Source: Nannobrachium achirus (taxonomy: Eukaryota > Chordata > Actinopteri > Myctophiformes > Myctophidae). From it: a stretch of DNA of 64,000 nucleotides. Shown one piece after another: positions 61,801-64,000 of this stretch (positions are counted from its first letter, which is position 1; every line of letters begins with the position of its first letter). Location of the stretch: the NCBI GenBank assembly GCA_963921795.1, contig OY997657.1, positions 33,828,891-33,892,890 of the forward strand. Reading direction: 5' to 3'. The notes beneath the pieces are model-generated. The model saw only the letters and a program-made list of their open reading frames with translations, did no database searches and was not told where the DNA came from. The translations under genes were made by a program, and so were the position numbers.

Positions 61801-63384
61801 TAGATGGCTATGACTCCCGATCAGCATGAGGGAGACGGCACGGTCATCGGGGCATGAATGACGTAGGTGCCGGCTTGGTCATCGGGGCATGGATGACATG
61901 GGGGTGCCAGCATGGTCATCTAAGGTCACGCACCATGCGAGCATGGTGTGTGCAGCTTGGATGGCCAAGGGCGTGAAATGACACTCTGAGTGCGTGGTCA
62001 TCTAAGGTCAGCACCACACGCAAGCGTGTAGTGTGCAGCTTAGATGGCCATGGGCAAGAGAATTACATTTGGGGTGCTGGCATGATCATCGAAGGTCATC
62101 ACCTCACGCAAGCGTGTAGTGTGCAGCTTAGATGGTCAGGAGCACGGATGGAGGATGGCAGGCATGAGGGGGGAGGTTCCGGGGGTCGCAGACCCAGGTA
62201 CTTTGGCTTAGGGGTCAAGAGCACGCGTCCGTGCTGAAGTATGTAGAGAGACCCCACCTGGAACCTGTAGAAGAGGATAGGGGTAGAAAAGAAAAGAAGA
62301 GGGAGGGAGGGTGGGTTACTGGAAACTATGCACGCCGCCATTTTTTCAAGTCGGGTTTATATATCACTGTGATGGGTGGAGGAGGAGTTGTCGGCTTGAT
62401 AGGAGATGGGTGAGTGGTTGGCACAGGGTGGCATGGGTGGAGTTACCAGTGGCTGGTTAGAGGTGGTTGATTGTCCTCTGCTTGGCCACATCTCCTCCCG
62501 AACTTAAGTTGTTCCAACTCCATTTAGCCTGTGTTGCGCTGTGTCTCTGTCTTTGCCTTATAAGCACATTATCATGTGCTTGTCCTTATAATGACAAAAT
62601 CAACCTATTTCTTTATACCAATCACAAGTATCTAGAAAATAAATCTTGAGGATTTCTGAATGATTCCATCCTAAGATTTACAAACCACTGCAATCCCAGA
62701 ACCATAAACCCTACTGTTGTTACCAGAGTTTTAGCTTTTTTCTTTTTAGTCTTTTTAAGCTGTTAAAAGTATTGCTTCGTATTTCAATTACTTTTCTGTG
62801 TTTTGACAATGATGGATTACGTAGATGGAACCAAATGTGAAAAATAAATCAGGGGAAAAACACCAGGTATTCTTTAAAGAAGCATGAAACCATAGGCTGA
62901 TTTTGTCATTTGTTTTCCAGTTTAGGTTCAAAACTACAGATGCAAAACGTGGCAGGCTAGTAAACAAAAGCGTACTACTTGTGTATGGTCAGTCTTATAT
63001 TGCCATGTTTACCTGCTGTGTGTTTTTTCTTTTAAAGATTAGTTTTGGGGCTTTTATGCCTTTATTCAAAGGACAGTAGACTGACAGGCAATGGGGAGAG
63101 AGATGGGGAGTGACACGCAGCAAAGGTCGTCGGGATCGGGACTCGAACCCACGACACGCTGCCTGCCAGGCATCAGAGCCCATTTCCCTGGACCGTTAGG
63201 TCAGTGGACACCCCACCTGCTGTAGTGTTTAACCTGAACTGGAGAACAAACTACAGTATAGGGTTTTGTGCTTGGGGTTTCCCACTCACCTCAGCATGGC
63301 CCCCTGTAGTCAGAAGCTTGTTGCAGCGGTCACACTTCAGGCACATCTTGTGCCAGTCTTTGCCCAGTGATGACACCTTCTCAG
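55798..63384 (-). CDS. crip2: crip2: cysteine-rich protein 2, two LIM domains (5'-partial, 7 exons visible)
   Basis: Minus-strand gene with coding exons 63384-63290, 58300-58243, 58024-57896, 57180-57112, 56976-56882, 56222-56165 and 55865-55798. These encode 190 residues; with the missing first exon of about 14 residues the total is about 204, close to human CRIP2 (208). Order: rest of LIM1 ([16 protein letters not shown], then [17 protein letters not shown]), a [12 protein letters not shown] motif, a linker with four consecutive Asn and a basic stretch, then a complete LIM2 ([43 protein letters not shown]) and the tail [13 protein letters not shown] ending VTQP-stop. The GVNxGG.GSYIYD signature after each LIM is typical of CRIP2. 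CRIP3 is the alternative but has a different C-terminus. Family knowledge: a LIM adaptor of smooth muscle, endothelium and heart that scaffolds transcription factors. No sequence resembling exon 1 is seen up to 64000, so it lies outside. Confidence 0.95.
56165..56222 (-). CDS. crip2: crip2 coding exon 7 (end of LIM2)
   Basis: 58 bp encoding [19 protein letters not shown], which closes zinc site 2 of LIM2. The acceptor is ttttcttacag and the donor AAAG|gtaacc. The upstream intron carries a hAT-like MITE (56413-56796) with a perfect 8-bp TSD. Confidence 0.95.
56413..56796. mobile_element. hAT-like MITE, family C, in the last-but-one crip2 intron
   Basis: Termini CAGTGGTTCTCAAAC and GGTTGAAAACCACTG with perfect 8-bp duplications ccttaaat (56405-56412 and 56797-56804). 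Its inner GGTCCGGGGACCACC and GGTGGTCC segments match the copy at 3145-3515. Confidence 0.92.
56882..56976 (-). CDS. crip2: crip2 coding exon 6 (LIM2 core)
   Basis: 95 bp encoding [18 protein letters not shown] through TLSAGSHAE. The acceptor is gttaatag, preceded directly by a (TG)n-type repeat rather than a normal pyrimidine tract. The donor is GAG|gtaaga. Skipping this exon would shift the frame, because 95 is not a multiple of three. Confidence 0.95.
56977..57024. repeat. (CA)n/(CGCA)n repeat at crip2 exon 6 acceptor
   Basis: On the transcript strand this is a (TG)n tract with GCGTGT variants ending about 10 nt before the acceptor TTAATAG of exon 6. Confidence 0.95.
57112..57180 (-). CDS. 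crip2: crip2 coding exon 5 (start of LIM2)
   Basis: 69 bp encoding [17 protein letters not shown] and SKKVYF. The TTFSGE motif corresponds to TTFTGE of mammalian CRIP2 just before the second LIM. It provides the first CxxC zinc pair of LIM2. The acceptor is gtgtttgcag and the donor TTTG|gtaagt. Confidence 0.95.
57896..58024 (-). CDS. crip2: crip2 coding exon 4 (inter-LIM linker)
   Basis: 129 bp beginning [16 protein letters not shown], then four Asn codons (AAC repeat), TTAVDSAPK and an [13 protein letters not shown] basic segment. This is the flexible linker between the LIM domains. The AAC run is a short coding trinucleotide repeat that could vary in length. The acceptor is actcacag and the donor AAAAG|gtacat. 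Confidence 0.94.
58243..58300 (-). CDS. crip2: crip2 coding exon 3 (end of LIM1)
   Basis: 58 bp encoding [19 protein letters not shown]. It has Gly where the paralogous exons have Asp (HGG for HDG). The acceptor is gtcccacag. The donor AAAAG|gtatag is weaker than the other donors in this gene. The preceding intron is 5.0 kb and contains one copy of the hairpin-array repeat. Confidence 0.95.
58301..61149. other. crip2 intron 2 sequence, no further exon recognised
   Basis: CA-rich stretch at 59130-59225 and a possible degraded CAATTTATAC element at 59778-59903. No LIM-like or other exon seen. Confidence 0.4.
61154..61316 (-). mobile_element. tRNA-derived SINE, minus strand, with poly-G
   Basis: In reverse: tRNA-like head with GGTTTCGAGTCCAGTTCCC (B-box like), CTTTGCTGCGGTCACTCCCC body and CTGTCAGTCTACTGTCC end, followed by a run of about 18 C (poly-G on plus). 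Confidence 0.75.
61564..62524. repeat. hairpin-array repeat, copy 2 (961 bp)
   Basis: Near-identical to 18199-19155. Hairpin units with ~54-nt span start at 61523 (outside the shared part), 61596, 61683, 61756, 61914, 61996 and 62084; a less regular stretch lies at 61843-61910. After the units come the same AGCACGCGTCCGTG and TAGAAGAGGATAGGGGTAGA segments and the terminus CCAACTCCATT. Lies in crip2 intron 2. No coding potential recognised. Confidence 0.9.
63020..63214 (-). mobile_element. tRNA-derived SINE, minus strand, with TSD
   Basis: Reverse reading: GGGGTGTCCACTGACCTAAC head, B box GGGTTCGAGTCCC, body TGTCACTCCCCATCTCTCTC, then GAATAAAGGC and a T/A-rich end. Direct repeats acctgctgt flank it (63011-63019 and 63215-63223). 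Confidence 0.85.
63290..63384 (-). CDS. crip2: crip2 coding exon 2 (LIM1 core)
   Basis: 95 bp encoding [18 protein letters not shown] through LLTTGGHAE. The acceptor is catgtgcag and the donor GAG|gtgagt. It supplies H and C of zinc site 1 and the CxxC opening site 2. The first CxxC of LIM1 must be in the exon beyond the window edge. Confidence 0.95.
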
Positions 63385-64000
63385 CTGCACATGAAAGAGA
63401 GAAAGGGGAGGGAGATGAGAAAATATTGTGAGTGAAAACAGTCAAATAAAAGGAGCATTTATACGAGTTACCATCAACAACGGCCTTTATTTATTCACCC
63501 ATTGTATCGAGCTTTGTGCGGCTTATAATGCCCCCGTTCAACATCCCCAAAAAGGAGGGGAATTACGTTCCTCATTGCTTCAGTATACAGAATAATGATG
63601 AGCCTGTTAGCTCGGTGCCACTGCACCATCGAATCCTGGGGGGGAAAAAAAGAAAAAGATGCTGTCACACCAAAGATTTAACTGTGGGGGGAGAGGGGGC
63701 AACTGAGTCCGCCTGTGTACCACACAGGATGCCCTGGTGATGTCATCTCAGGGATAGGCAGACGGTGGCATGAGCACTCGTGCAGATGGAACGGTGGGGG
63801 TCGACTGCAGCTAACCCAGATAGATCTCTTTGTGTTAACACCCCACACACACACACACACACACACAGACACCCCGCCCCCGTTTCCACCCCTCAAGTCT
63901 ACCGGGCCGATAGAAGGACTGCTTCCCCTAGACTGGCGAGAGACAGGCCCTAATTATACACTTTCCAATTATAAATCTCACTCAGCTTCCAGACAATGGG
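63385..64000. other. crip2 intron 1 (partial), no exon recognised
   Basis: No MxxKCPKC or VYF-donor signature is present on the minus strand, so crip2 exon 1 is beyond 64000. A short (CA)n lies at 63843-63867. Confidence 0.5.

Noticed and set aside
63385..64000. Search for crip2 exon 1
   Set aside because: No KCPKC..VYF coding sequence with a donor is present on the minus strand, so the exon is placed outside the window.

Overview
The window is vertebrate nuclear DNA, most likely from a teleost fish. It shows spliced genes with canonical GT/AG introns, very dense and long (CA/GT)n microsatellites, tRNA-derived SINEs, and many small non-autonomous DNA transposons of kinds common in fish. I cannot fix the species. 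The only protein-coding genes I can support are two LIM-domain genes on the minus strand. No prokaryotic gene, CRISPR array, rRNA or functional tRNA is visible.

Genes. Reading right to left, crip2 (two LIM domains, seven coding exons between 63384 and 55798, first exon beyond the right edge) is followed after about 30 kb by crip1 (one LIM domain, four coding exons between 23469 and 12431, complete, 78 residues). Both are in the same orientation, head to tail. As I recall, human CRIP2 and CRIP1 lie in the same order on 14q32, so this looks like conserved microsynteny. Both proteins are small zinc-binding adaptor proteins with no enzymatic activity. crip1 has a TATA-type promoter near 23616 and an AP-1 motif near 23702. 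crip2 has a likely poly(A) signal at 54010, which implies a 3' UTR of about 1.8 kb.

Layout. 1-12030: no gene; microsatellites, hAT-like and TTAA elements, Helitron-like pieces. 12030-23600: crip1, whose introns hold many miniature transposons, some carrying intact target-site duplications (TSDs). 23600-53990: intergenic, with long CA tracts, SINEs, foldback elements, and three blocks of a Helitron-like repeat packed with the palindrome CCATATATGG. 53990-64000: crip2, with MITEs and SINEs in its introns and one MITE in its 3' UTR.

Most striking non-genic structure: (1) a palindrome built on AGATCTACAAGCTC and its complement recurs at about 20 places inside several unrelated transposon families. 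(2) A repeat of about 960 bp, present twice (18199-19155 and 61564-62524), consists largely of ~54-nt hairpins spaced about 80 bp apart with compensating stem changes. (3) CCATATATGG, a perfect CArG (SRF-type) consensus, is amplified inside Helitron-like elements between and beside the two LIM genes. (4) Simple repeats form the 3' splice-site tracts of one exon in each gene. All repeat classes are assigned from termini and TSDs seen by eye; no database search was possible.
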